This document shows positions 1 to 8,317 of a stretch of DNA of 64,000 bases, piece after piece (positions within the stretch are counted from its first letter, which is position 1; each line of letters begins with the position of its first letter). The translations under genes and the position numbers were made by a program. Below the pieces are notes generated by a model. That model was not told the DNA's origin. It saw nothing but the letters and a program-made list of their open reading frames with translations, and searched no databases. The DNA comes from G963663315 sp963668255 (lineage in GTDB: Bacteria > Pseudomonadota > Gammaproteobacteria > Arenicellales > Poriferihabitantaceae), in contig OZ220708.1 of assembly GCA_965116595.1 (NCBI GenBank), positions 1 to 64,000 on the forward strand. The letters are read 5' to 3'.

Positions 1-10
1 GGAGTGCCAG

Positions 11-1261
11 ATGGTCAAACTGAGCAAACTGATTATGATATTTGATTTGAGAAGACAGGGTCTATCGATCAGCGCGATTGCGCGCAAGACGGGGTTATGC
101 CGCCAGACGGTTCGCCAGCGCCTGAAGCGGGGATTGACGAACCCGGTATACGGTCCCCGGCATCCCCGTGGGCGGCTTCTGGACCCGTACGAGGGGTATC
201 TACGCGAGCGGATCGAAGCGTGTCCGGGATTGTCGGGCAAGCGGTTGTTTCGTGAGATTGGGGAGCTTGGCTATGCGGGCGGATACACGGCGGTGACCGA
301 CTGTCTGCGTGAGATTCGTCCGGTGCAGCCCGGTCCCTTTGAGCGGCGTTTCGAGACCGTGCCGGGGCGGGAGGCACAGGTGGACTTTGCCGAGTTTGCG
401 GTCGAATTCGGTGATGCCCCTGGGAGGGGTCGCAAGGTCTGGCTGTTCTCGCTGGTGTTGGGCAACAGTCGCTGGTTGTGGGGACGTTTTTGTACCAACC
501 AGAAGCTGGAAACGGTGCTACATTGTCACATCCTGGCGTTTGCAGCTTGCGGGGGCGCCCCTTCCGAGGTGTTGTACGACCGTATGAAGACTGCGGTGCT
601 GGGCGAACAGGAGGACGGGGCCGTGATCTACAATCCGTCTTTGGTGGCGCTGCTGCACCATTACGGTTCGGCGCCCCGTGCCTGCCGAGCGTATCGGGCG
701 AAAACCAAGGGCAAGGTCGAACGCCCGTTCCGTTATATCCGTCAGGACTTTTTCCTGGGTCGCACCTTCCGGAACCTTGAGGACCTCAATGTCCAGTTTG
801 ATCGGTGGCGGTGCGGGATCGCCAATGTTCGCACTCACGGCGCCACTGGCCGGGTGGTTGAAGAGGCGGTTGCCGAGGAACGGGAACATCTGCATCCTCT
901 GCCGGCCCGGCCTTACGATGCAGTGTTAACCGTGGAGCGCCGGGTCAGCCACGACGGCATGGTCTCGGTCGGCGGCAATCGCTATTCGGTTCCGGACCGG
1001 ACGCGCAAGCGGGTGCTGGAGGTGCAGCACCATCCGGACGGGATCCGCATCTTCGAGGAGGGTCGGTTGATTGCCCGCCATCCGATCCTGCCGGGCAGGA
1101 ATCAGAGCCGCATCGACCCGACTCACCGTCCGGCGACGCCGGTTGCTCAGGCCCGATCAGGGCCATCGGTTGGCACGGCTCCCCTTGAGATCGCGGTCGC
1201 CCGACGCTCTCTGGCCTTCTACGATGTCGTGGCCCGACGCATGGCGGGGAGGGATCGATGA
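11..1261 (+). CDS. istA: IS21-family transposase IstA
   Basis: This is the DDE transposase of the IS21 element and carries out strand transfer with IstB. The N-terminus (residues 1-42) has a helix-turn-helix (SISAIARKTGLCRQTV). The integrase-fold catalytic residues are probably D125 (QVDFAEF), D190 (VLYDRMK) and E237 (KGKVERPF). The 416-residue length is usual for the family. A GGAG sits 6 bases before the ATG. The stop overlaps the istB start as ATGA, which implies coupled translation. Confidence 0.93.
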   Translation: MVKLSKLIMIFDLRRQGLSISAIARKTGLCRQTVRQRLKRGLTNPVYGPRHPRGRLLDPYEGYLRERIEACPGLSGKRLFREIGELGYAGGYTAVTDCLREIRPVQPGPFERRFETVPGREAQVDFAEFAVEFGDAPGRGRKVWLFSLVLGNSRWLWGRFCTNQKLETVLHCHILAFAACGGAPSEVLYDRMKTAVLGEQEDGAVIYNPSLVALLHHYGSAPRACRAYRAKTKGKVERPFRYIRQDFFLGRTFRNLEDLNVQFDRWRCGIANVRTHGATGRVVEEAVAEEREHLHPLPARPYDAVLTVERRVSHDGMVSVGGNRYSVPDRTRKRVLEVQHHPDGIRIFEEGRLIARHPILPGRNQSRIDPTHRPATPVAQARSGPSVGTAPLEIAVARRSLAFYDVVARRMAGRDR

Positions 1262-2097
1262 GTTCCCTCACCCAGCGAATCCGCGACCATCTGGTGGCCT
1301 TGCGCATGCCGCGGGCGCTGGAAGTTCTTGATCAGACCCTGCGCGGCCTGGAACAGGGGGAAGTCACCGCCATCGAGGCTATCGACTCGTTGCTGGTCGA
1401 AGAATACGCCTCGCGCGAGAATCGCCGGGTGGGGGTCGCCCTTTCCACCTCACGGCTGATCCCGGTCAAAACCCTGGAAAGCTTCGACTTCACCTTCCAG
1501 CCCGCGCTGGATCGTAACCGCATCATGACCCTGGCCCAACTACAGTTTATCGAGCGGGCCGAGGCGGTGCACCTGCTCGGCCCGCCCGGTACCGGCAAGA
1601 GCCATCTCGCCTGCGCCCTCGGAGTGACTGCGGTCCAGGCCGGCAAGAGCGTCTACCGAGCCACCCTCACCGAGTTGATTGACGCCCTGATCAAAGCGGA
1701 ACGCGAAGGACGGCTGACCGAGAAAATCCGCTTCTACGCCCGCACCGCGCTGCTCATTGTCGATGAGATCGGCTACCTGCCCATCTCCCAGGGCGGCGCC
1801 AACCTGTTCTTCCAACTGATCAACGCCCGCTATGAAAAAGGCGCCATGATCCTGACCTCGAATCGGGGCTTCGCGGAATGGGGCGATATCTTCGAAGACC
1901 CGGTGGTGGCTACCGCTCTGCTCGACCGACTGCTGCACCACGCCATCGTCATACAGATCGAGGGCGCCAGCTACCGAATGCGGAACCACGCCGACCTGGT
2001 GCCTGAACATGTGCGTACCAATGCGCCTCTCTCGCCTCCGCCTCCACCTAAAAAACGGGGACGACCCAGAAAAATAATGGAGGAACATCGACGATAG
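1258..2097 (+). CDS. istB: IS21-family helper ATPase IstB
   Basis: This AAA+ ATPase, related to DnaC, selects target DNA and stimulates IstA. Walker A is GPPGTGKS (residues 108-115) and Walker B is LLIVDE (165-170). The sensor-like TSNRG and the arginine-containing LLDRLLHHA follow, as in other IstB proteins. The C-terminus carries a proline run and then KKRGRPRK (about 265-272), which looks like an AT-hook and would add minor-groove binding. That extension is not common in IstB and its role is inferred. The length of 279 residues is a little longer than the usual 245-265. Confidence 0.93.
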   Translation: MSSLTQRIRDHLVALRMPRALEVLDQTLRGLEQGEVTAIEAIDSLLVEEYASRENRRVGVALSTSRLIPVKTLESFDFTFQPALDRNRIMTLAQLQFIERAEAVHLLGPPGTGKSHLACALGVTAVQAGKSVYRATLTELIDALIKAEREGRLTEKIRFYARTALLIVDEIGYLPISQGGANLFFQLINARYEKGAMILTSNRGFAEWGDIFEDPVVATALLDRLLHHAIVIQIEGASYRMRNHADLVPEHVRTNAPLSPPPPPKKRGRPRKIMEEHRR

Positions 2098-2123
2098 TTC
2101 GGACTCGTCATCCATCACCACAA

Positions 2124-2168
2124 CTGGTAACTTTTACTTCGGCACTTCTGGTAACTTTTACTTCGGCA
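2124..2168 (+). repeat. IS21 right-end tandem repeats
   Basis: A 21-bp sequence beginning CTGGTAACTTTT and ending CTTCGGCA occurs twice, at 2124-2144 and 2148-2168, a 24-bp period. Multiple short repeats near each tip are known for IS21 elements and serve as transposase binding sites. Their place just inside the junction with the IS256 remnant supports the IS boundary. Confidence 0.8.
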
Positions 2169-2174
2169 TTGACA

Positions 2175-2409
2175 CTATCCGCCGGAGATACGCAAGGTGG
2201 TCTACACCACCAATGCCATTGAGTCGCTGAATTACAGTCTGCGCAAAATCATCCAGGGGCGAGGGGCCTTTCCCCACGATGACGCGATCCGGAAATTATT
2301 GTACCTCGGGTTGAAAAACGCATCAAAAAAATGGACCATGCCGATCCGGGACTGGAAGGCTGCACTGAATCAGTTTATTATTCTATTCGGTGACAGAGTG
2401 CCTCTCTGA
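2175..2409 (+). pseudogene. IS256-family (mutator-type) transposase, C-terminal remnant
   Basis: The frame reads YPPEIRKVVYTTNAIES and ends near FGDRVPL before a TGA at 2407-2409. The TTNAIESLN signature and the WKAALNQF tail are typical of IS256 transposase C-termini. Only about 77 residues of roughly 400 remain. The frame is cut on the left by the IS21 right end, so the IS21 element appears to have inserted into an IS256-type element. The rest of the target gene would lie left of the window. Confidence 0.85.
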
Positions 2410-2419
2410 CATGATCCAC

Positions 2420-2450
2420 GGCCATTTACACAGATATCTTTATACCCTCG
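2420..2450 (+). repeat. IS256-type terminal sequence, copy 1
   Basis: This 31-bp stretch contains CCATTTACACAG and ends ACCCTCG, which resembles the terminus found just after IS256-type transposases. A second copy at 14001-14031 matches at about 26 of 31 positions in the same orientation. It lies 11 bases after the transposase stop, the expected place. From 2451 to 2589 nothing else is recognisable. Confidence 0.6.
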
Positions 2451-2589
2451 CCTCAACTGAAAATAGATTGCGAACCAACTACCATTAATGTCACAAATGG
2501 AGATTCCGCCCTCTACTCAACCCTTTGGAAATTAGCATGCAATTTCCCCCAACAACAGATCCACGGGAGCCAGTAACATAGGCTATTAC

Positions 2590-4257
2590 TCAAGCGAGTT
2601 CCGATGCTTCTGGCAATTCACTTATTAGTCGCGTGTAGAAGTGTACAGCCCTCAACGCATAGTTTTCTGTAAGCCTCCCTATTCGTTTAATCTTAGGCCT
2701 TTGTTGCTCAGGCCCAGAAGTCTGTTCTTTCAAATCTTGCATCATGTGTCCTATACGGTTCCTTTGGGATCGAATCAGCGGCTTGGTCATCAGTTCTTCA
2801 ACAGCCTGTTCACCAAATTCGAACACGGCCTCACCCTCGGAATTGGTCCAACACTGATCTAAATCGAAGTAACCCTGTGATCTAGGATTGGAAAAATCAA
2901 TAAAATACTTGCCCTCCTCACAGACGCTTGGATTTATTGAACTGAAATTTCTCAATTCTATTTTAGCAGTGTGGTTTGGCTCGGATGGCAGCACAGGAAA
3001 TAACAATGCCGTCTTATCTTTTCTTTCCCCGCTTTCTCTGAGCGATGTAAAACAGAAATTACCCAATAGGATGTAGTAACACTCCTCATTCTTCTCCTCT
3101 TTATCATTATTGCCTTGATCTCCTTCAGCTACAGACTCCTTGATGTTGAATACATCCCCTATCTGGATAGGTAAGTGCATACCGTTAATGGCACGATGAT
3201 TTTCATAATGCTCCTGAAGTGTAAAGTTACTAATGAAGTCGTCGTCAATATCCTGCGAGCACTCAATTTCTGCATCAAGCGCTCGGCAAGTCGAAAGTAG
3301 TGAAATAAAATTAGAATCATTCGTAAGCGCTTTTTGCAAATTAACTCTTGCGGTTCGATCAATAACCCTTAAAACAGAATCGATTTCTGGAACTCCCTGT
3401 TTTCTTGACAGACTTGCAATTTTATAAATAAGCTCTTCTATTGTTATAGACCTCAATCTCTTGAATGTTTCTTCAATCGAACCTTTGTAGATAGACTCGA
3501 TACTCGCCTTTAAATCAGTATACTTTGTAGCCAATAACACTCGATCAAGCACTTGTTCAAATTGCTTAGGAAGCTCACCATCCATATCTCGTCGCTTACT
3601 GAGTACAAATATAGGAATTGAGCGATCTTGGCAATACTGGTTCGTTAGCAACCTTCCTTGACGTAGCTCCTTGTCCTTATCGTATTTGCTGGTAAGCACC
3701 AAAATATAAACATTTTCGCCTTTTTCATGGCAACCCAACTGCTCAATAACTTCATACCCATCTTTCAAGCCAAAGCATAGTTCTTTAGCATTATTCAAAT
3801 CAAGCAATAACAATAAATTCTCACCCTCTTCCAAAGACTCAAGTATATCGTTGTTTCTGTCACTCCATCGTTGAAAAGTATACTTTTCGAATTCTTCTGC
3901 TTGAGCCATCAAGTCTTCTATTTTATTTATCAACTCGTCATTGGGCATACTACCTTCAGAAAAGTTAATCAAATCAATTAAAAATGATTTTGGGTTTTCA
4001 CAGTTCTCTACGTAGCTGTGAAATTTTGCATCCCCTATCCAGTTTCCATTTTTAAACCATTTACGACACGTTGTGCCTACTTCTTTTACCAAGTGTTTTT
4101 TTAATGCCCCTAACATACTTTTATCAGCTACCTCAGCCCAAGTAGTAAAAGATTCGGCTAGATGATTAACATCTAAGTTCTCAAGAGATGCATGCTCATC
4201 ATCTATCCAATAAACGGATTTAACGTTTAATTTTTGTAAAACTTCTTGAATACCCAT
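2590..4257 (-). CDS. Protein with split receiver-like (REC) domain, putative output of methylase/GHKL operon
   Basis: This 555-residue protein has no family I can name. The first 225 residues match a response-regulator receiver fold with a long insertion: the acidic pair after strand 1 in VYWIDDE (D19, D20), a phosphoacceptor candidate D153 in LLLLLDL, T189 in VLVLTS-like ILVLTSK, and K221 in FVLSK. About 130 residues lie between strand 1 and the D153 strand, where normal receivers have about 40. Residues 230-555 are an unassigned C-terminal region that could be the output. No DNA-binding motif is obvious. Its ATG directly follows the stop (TAA) of the histidine-kinase-like half, so the two are translationally coupled. 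The pairing of kinase and receiver suggests phosphorelay, which is inference. Confidence 0.6.
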   Translation of the reverse strand: MGIQEVLQKLNVKSVYWIDDEHASLENLDVNHLAESFTTWAEVADKSMLGALKKHLVKEVGTTCRKWFKNGNWIGDAKFHSYVENCENPKSFLIDLINFSEGSMPNDELINKIEDLMAQAEEFEKYTFQRWSDRNNDILESLEEGENLLLLLDLNNAKELCFGLKDGYEVIEQLGCHEKGENVYILVLTSKYDKDKELRQGRLLTNQYCQDRSIPIFVLSKRRDMDGELPKQFEQVLDRVLLATKYTDLKASIESIYKGSIEETFKRLRSITIEELIYKIASLSRKQGVPEIDSVLRVIDRTARVNLQKALTNDSNFISLLSTCRALDAEIECSQDIDDDFISNFTLQEHYENHRAINGMHLPIQIGDVFNIKESVAEGDQGNNDKEEKNEECYYILLGNFCFTSLRESGERKDKTALLFPVLPSEPNHTAKIELRNFSSINPSVCEEGKYFIDFSNPRSQGYFDLDQCWTNSEGEAVFEFGEQAVEELMTKPLIRSQRNRIGHMMQDLKEQTSGPEQQRPKIKRIGRLTENYALRAVHFYTRLISELPEASELA

Positions 4258-4962
4258 TTAAAATAGATCTTCTTGCGGTGTCTTGTACGCAGCCGATGAC
4301 AAATCCAAATGAAATTGGTAGCGTCTACCCAAGTTGTTCTTTGCCTCATTCAGCCAAATAGTACATTTTTCAGCCTTCAAAAACACTGAAGATATATGCA
4401 AGCCTAGACCCTGACCTTCTCCTTGCGGCTTGTCCGAGACAAAGGGATCAAACAAAGATCCTGCATACAGGGTATTAACCCCAGGTCCGTTATCGCACCA
4501 AGTGAGTCCTGAATCGCTGACTGTTACAGTGATTGCCGGTGCTGGCAACTTAGCTTTTTTATAGGCCGTTAACCAGTACACACTGTTCTGCAACAAGTTC
4601 TCGAGTATCTGTAAGAATCGACTGACGTTGAACCGAATCGTCAAACCGTCAACTGTTTCATCAAAAAATTCAAGCTTGATCTTCTTTTTTGATGCCCACT
4701 CTGAACGATTTTCTAAATACTCTTTAACCAATTCCTTAACGTGGATCTTTTCTTTGATTGACCGAGAACCTGGCAGCATTGGGTCCAGCGCGCTAATCAT
4801 CTTTGTCAACTCTCGTAATGTACTTACCAGCAATTGAATACTTCTGTTTATAGCATGGTTGTTTAGAGTCTTGCTTTCAGTTTTTATCCCATCAATTCCC
4901 TGTTTAAGTTGACGAGAGTATTGGTGCAGTTCATGAGAAATAGAGCGAGCACTCAATCCCAC
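4258..4962 (-). CDS. Histidine-kinase-like half of a frameshifted GHKL protein
   Basis: The open frame shows an H-box-like ARSISHELHQ, an N-box LENLLQNSVYW, a G1 box DNGPGV and a G2 box GEGQGLGL, the order of HisKA and HATPase_c in a sensor kinase. The annotated GTG start is probably not real. The same frame is open upstream to about 5107 and reads as a coiled coil (AESIDSVICSLQEVANKQ) that continues the C-terminus of the upstream GHKL ORF. Removing one G from the GGG complementary to 5106-5108 joins both ORFs into one protein of about 828 residues. The real product is therefore either a fused protein broken in this strain or a sequencing artefact. Confidence 0.65.
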   Translation of the reverse strand: MGLSARSISHELHQYSRQLKQGIDGIKTESKTLNNHAINRSIQLLVSTLRELTKMISALDPMLPGSRSIKEKIHVKELVKEYLENRSEWASKKKIKLEFFDETVDGLTIRFNVSRFLQILENLLQNSVYWLTAYKKAKLPAPAITVTVSDSGLTWCDNGPGVNTLYAGSLFDPFVSDKPQGEGQGLGLHISSVFLKAEKCTIWLNEAKNNLGRRYQFHLDLSSAAYKTPQEDLF

Positions 4963-5089
4963 CGCAGCAGCCTCAAGCAGTCGAAGGTTGAGTTCTTCAG
5001 TGCCCTCAAGATGCCGATCGATAAATTCAATTTGGGCGTTTTTTTCGTCTTGCTTGTTAGCTACTTCCTGAAGACTACAAATTACACTG

Positions 5090-6745
5090 TCAATGGATTC
5101 GGCGGCCCTGCTTGTTACTCAGGTCGACCACCTCTTCTAAACTCTTAATAGCATTACTCAACATCTTTCCATCCTTACTCAAAGATTTCTTGGCGACTTT
5201 AGCCGCCTCAGTGGGACTTGGAGTGGGGATTTTGTCGGAGGTTAAATTTCTTAAAAATTCTGTGTACTCTCGCCGGAGTAATTCTCTTAAAGTATTTTCC
5301 TTCTCCTTTGCCCGGCGCGCTAAGAATAGAAACCCGCGAAACTCTTCATTATCAACAAATGCCTCACGGTCAGATTTTTCGATGAGTCTGAAGTTCACCC
5401 TGTTTGAAATATCAAAGTATCCAATGGTATTCCCAGGTCTGAGTCCGTAATATGAGCTTCCACCTGTTTGTCCTTGCGAAATTTCCAGCCAATCTCCTTC
5501 ATAACGAACCAAAAATCCATCACGAAAAATCTGTATATTGGTTGATTTAATTAAGTCGGCCGTCGCTCCTACAGCACTAAGAGCCTGCCTAGAACTATGG
5601 GAAAGATTAAAGTCATAAATAGCTGCTCTGAAGGGTCCCGGGTTCTTTGTTCTGGAGTAACCCCTTGTTTGAGGAAGAGATTCACCCACATCATCCTTAT
5701 AGACAAACGTAAACAAACCTGGGGAGGCATCAGGTTGCAAATTAAACTCTTTTAGTTTTTTATTAGCTAAGAGATGCTCAATGAACCCTCGTCTCACAGT
5801 TTTGTCAAGGAAGACCCGATTAAAATCCTCTCTAGCTCTCCCTCTTCCCGTTCCAAAAAACAAGCTCTCTGAGATGCGACCCGAGTGATGCATCACGCCA
5901 TCCTCCCAAGACCAGTGATATGCACACGATGCGAGGTTTAGAGCCTCATCGGACAAGTGACTGATTTCATAACAATGATCACGGTAGTGGATATTGATCA
6001 GGAATCCCTTTTTTTCCAAGAATGGCGATACAAGCTTGGACAGATTACTCACTAATTCCTTTGAAACGAGCGAATCTTGATTCCACCTGTCTAACTCTTT
6101 TAGGCCAATAATCTCAATGCTAGAACCTTTCTCACCGGCATCATTTTTTGGAACCGGGGGGACAGTATGGACAGGAACCTCAGCTAACTCTCGATCTTCT
6201 GTGAAATCGCCCCATGAAAACCAAATTGATCTCTTTTGCCCCTCTCCTTGTTGGGTGGTGGTTAAGTAAATGACTTTACCAAGTTTCATTGTTGCCAGAC
6301 GACCAAGGCCTTTATCGCCGACAGGGGTTCTACCACCCTTGGTAATAGTTTTCACTTCCCCTCTCGTTGGGCGCTTGGACGAAGAACTGATTCTCAACCA
6401 AGAATTACGGACAGTCTCGTCACTCATTCCTTCGCCATCGTCTTCGATGACTATCCTCCCGACCGTTTTAATCGGAAAATTATTGTTTAGTGACTCCAAT
6501 TCGCTTTCATGCTCATTTCGGTGCTCAGGGAAAAGACAAAAATATAGGTCTGGATCTTGAGTTGGGTCGATTTTCCAATCTGGATCAATGTAAATATCAC
6601 AGTCTGTAGCATCGGCGTCATAACAGTTTTTTACCAACTCAAGGATGGATTGCTCTTTATCGGTAACCAGTTCTTCGCCAAGTTGAACCACAACATGAGC
6701 AGAAATGGACAGATGAGGTTGATCGATATTCTCTATCTCATCCAT
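5090..6745 (-). CDS. GHKL (MORC/Hsp90-like) ATPase, N-terminal part of frameshifted protein
   Basis: The ATP-binding fold is clear: N-box LELVKNCYDADAT (N40), G1 box DDGEGM (102-107), and GDKGLGRL (143-150), the arrangement of MORC, MutL and Hsp90 ATPases as opposed to that of classical kinases. A long unassigned middle follows, then a charged coiled-coil tail that stops at 5090 after a probable one-base insertion. I chose the ATG at 6745 over 6781: it overlaps the methylase stop by 8 bases, and the sequence MDEIENID starts the fold directly. GHKL ATPases linked to methyltransferases are known in prokaryotic restriction-modification settings. The 551 residues seen here would continue into the kinase-like half (4258-5107). 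Confidence 0.7.
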   Translation of the reverse strand: MDEIENIDQPHLSISAHVVVQLGEELVTDKEQSILELVKNCYDADATDCDIYIDPDWKIDPTQDPDLYFCLFPEHRNEHESELESLNNNFPIKTVGRIVIEDDGEGMSDETVRNSWLRISSSSKRPTRGEVKTITKGGRTPVGDKGLGRLATMKLGKVIYLTTTQQGEGQKRSIWFSWGDFTEDRELAEVPVHTVPPVPKNDAGEKGSSIEIIGLKELDRWNQDSLVSKELVSNLSKLVSPFLEKKGFLINIHYRDHCYEISHLSDEALNLASCAYHWSWEDGVMHHSGRISESLFFGTGRGRAREDFNRVFLDKTVRRGFIEHLLANKKLKEFNLQPDASPGLFTFVYKDDVGESLPQTRGYSRTKNPGPFRAAIYDFNLSHSSRQALSAVGATADLIKSTNIQIFRDGFLVRYEGDWLEISQGQTGGSSYYGLRPGNTIGYFDISNRVNFRLIEKSDREAFVDNEEFRGFLFLARRAKEKENTLRELLRREYTEFLRNLTSDKIPTPSPTEAAKVAKKSLSKDGKMLSNAIKSLEEVVDLSNKQGRRIH

Positions 6746-8084
6746 CGGTAACTGCTTTTTGAGCAATGACAATAGTTTCACGTTTCATGGTATCTGCAAT
6801 ATTGTTACGGGATGCCATCTTCTTATGTTTGATTTCCCGGTTGATGGTTGCAACGACATACATGCCACGGGCTTCCAGCATCTCGATCAAAATCTCATTC
6901 ATGGGAATGAGTTGATTGTTAATGCGCCGGTTTCCAACCGTCCAGGAGTGGCATCCTCCAACAGCCGTAGAATCACACAGTTGATCAACTGTTGCTTCCA
7001 GATCGAAGAAAAATGCTGCAAACCGCTTCAAGCCATTCAAATTATCTTCGAGTGTTTCCATAAGAGATTTGACTGTATTGTAGTTATCAGCAAGAAACTC
7101 GGATTTTTTCAGAGCATAGCGTAGAGACCCGCCTAGACTTTTGTTATCAATGGCTGCTGTATTCTTAATCACACTGTTATTGAGTTGGGGGTCAATATCT
7201 TCCAAATCGATCCAATGTAAAGGCAAATAGGAAAATTGCCCATAGGGAATGGTAGTCTGATTGTCGCCGTACGGAGGAGAAGTCATGACTAAGTCAAAAA
7301 GTTGACCGTTGGGAGTCAATATTGTCTTCGCATCACCAATAAAAGTGTTAACTTCACCTTTATATCGTCCGCGCTTAACCACCTGCGCATTCTTGTGATG
7401 ATCGTACTGTTCTTCAATCGAGTTTATAACTACCGCACACTGCTCAATAAACTCTTGTTGAGCGTTACGGTATTGGCCTAACTCATCCTGTTCACGCTTA
7501 TGCAATTTATAGGTAGACAAGCGTGAATTAGAGGTCTGTCTGACAGTACGACCCATTGCCAGCCAAAACACCCGACGCGCCCAAAGCGATGTCTCTTCAC
7601 GAATGGCCTGGGCGAGACCCTCAAGCTCTATAGCGGTTTGAGGATGAAACCATTTTTCAACCCCGGGAAACTCTCGACATTTTGCGTGTTTCTTTGTCTT
7701 GATTCTGTCACAAAGGTCTATATATTTACCTTGTAGGGCACTGACAAAATAGCAACCCGATTTAACTCGACAAGCCAAGATAGCGAGAGGATTGATATCG
7801 ATACCTGTAAAGCTGATATTGCGGCTCATTGCCTCCGTTAGCACCGTGCCAGAACCGACAAATGGGTCAAGAATATGGTTTACGGCAATTTCGTTTCGAA
7901 TGATATCAATTAAATGCCCCTGAAGGCTGGGCACCATCATTGCCGGATAAGAGATCAAAGAGTGAGCTCCACTTCGCCGGATCCTTCCCTCGAAACTCCA
8001 ATAGTCTTTTCCCATTTCCTGATGAATATCGGACAAACTACTGGCAATGCCACTGTCAGCGCGGATTTCTTGTGCAAATTCCAT
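6738..8084 (-). CDS. Amino-DNA methyltransferase (N4-cytosine or N6-adenine)
   Basis: This enzyme would transfer a methyl group from S-adenosylmethionine to an exocyclic amino group in DNA. Motif I is DPFVGSGT (residues 73-80), followed by an acidic GIDINPLA. Motif IV is TSPPYGD (SPPY at 269-272). The SPPY form is most often seen in N4-cytosine enzymes, although N6-adenine cannot be excluded. About 190 residues between the motifs may hold the target-recognition part. The length is 448 residues and the frame is intact. It is the first gene of the minus-strand operon with the GHKL and receiver-like proteins, with an 8-base overlap to the next gene. No restriction nuclease is adjacent. The region before it (8085-8317) is shared with the divergent transporter gene. 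Confidence 0.85.
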   Translation of the reverse strand: MEFAQEIRADSGIASSLSDIHQEMGKDYWSFEGRIRRSGAHSLISYPAMMVPSLQGHLIDIIRNEIAVNHILDPFVGSGTVLTEAMSRNISFTGIDINPLAILACRVKSGCYFVSALQGKYIDLCDRIKTKKHAKCREFPGVEKWFHPQTAIELEGLAQAIREETSLWARRVFWLAMGRTVRQTSNSRLSTYKLHKREQDELGQYRNAQQEFIEQCAVVINSIEEQYDHHKNAQVVKRGRYKGEVNTFIGDAKTILTPNGQLFDLVMTSPPYGDNQTTIPYGQFSYLPLHWIDLEDIDPQLNNSVIKNTAAIDNKSLGGSLRYALKKSEFLADNYNTVKSLMETLEDNLNGLKRFAAFFFDLEATVDQLCDSTAVGGCHSWTVGNRRINNQLIPMNEILIEMLEARGMYVVATINREIKHKKMASRNNIADTMKRETIVIAQKAVTDG

Positions 8085-8317
8085 GTCTTCATCACATCTT
8101 TAAGATGGGTTGTTTGATTTTTGTCTCAAAAACATAGCTTTTCGTAATATACCGGAAGTTGACAATGCCTACCAGGTGTTTTGTAGTAAACAAATATCCA
8201 GATAATCTGGGCTGTGTTCAACGAAAGAGTGCCCCTCACGATGGCATGAATTAAAATATTCAGCGCATGATTGCGTATTGGTATTTCTCACGACCACATT
8301 GATAAAAGAATAATCCG

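Larger units (their letters stand above)
1..2174 (+). mobile_element. IS21-family insertion sequence (left end outside window)
   Basis: The two-gene layout istA-istB with a four-base ATGA overlap and, after istB, repeated end sequence are the hallmarks of IS21 elements. The right end is placed near 2174 because the end-type repeat (2124-2168) is followed by TTGACA, whose complement TGTCAA is a typical TG-starting terminus, and because IS256-type transposase coding sequence resumes at about 2175. The left terminus is not visible, so target duplication cannot be tested. Both genes are open and carry their key motifs, so the element may still be active. Confidence 0.9.

Noticed and set aside
2590..8084. 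BREX, DISARM or Detocs system
   Set aside because: No PglZ, BrxC, DrmA/B or nucleotidase-type output was seen, and the kinase half is joined to a MORC-type ATPase where those systems have TPR sensors.
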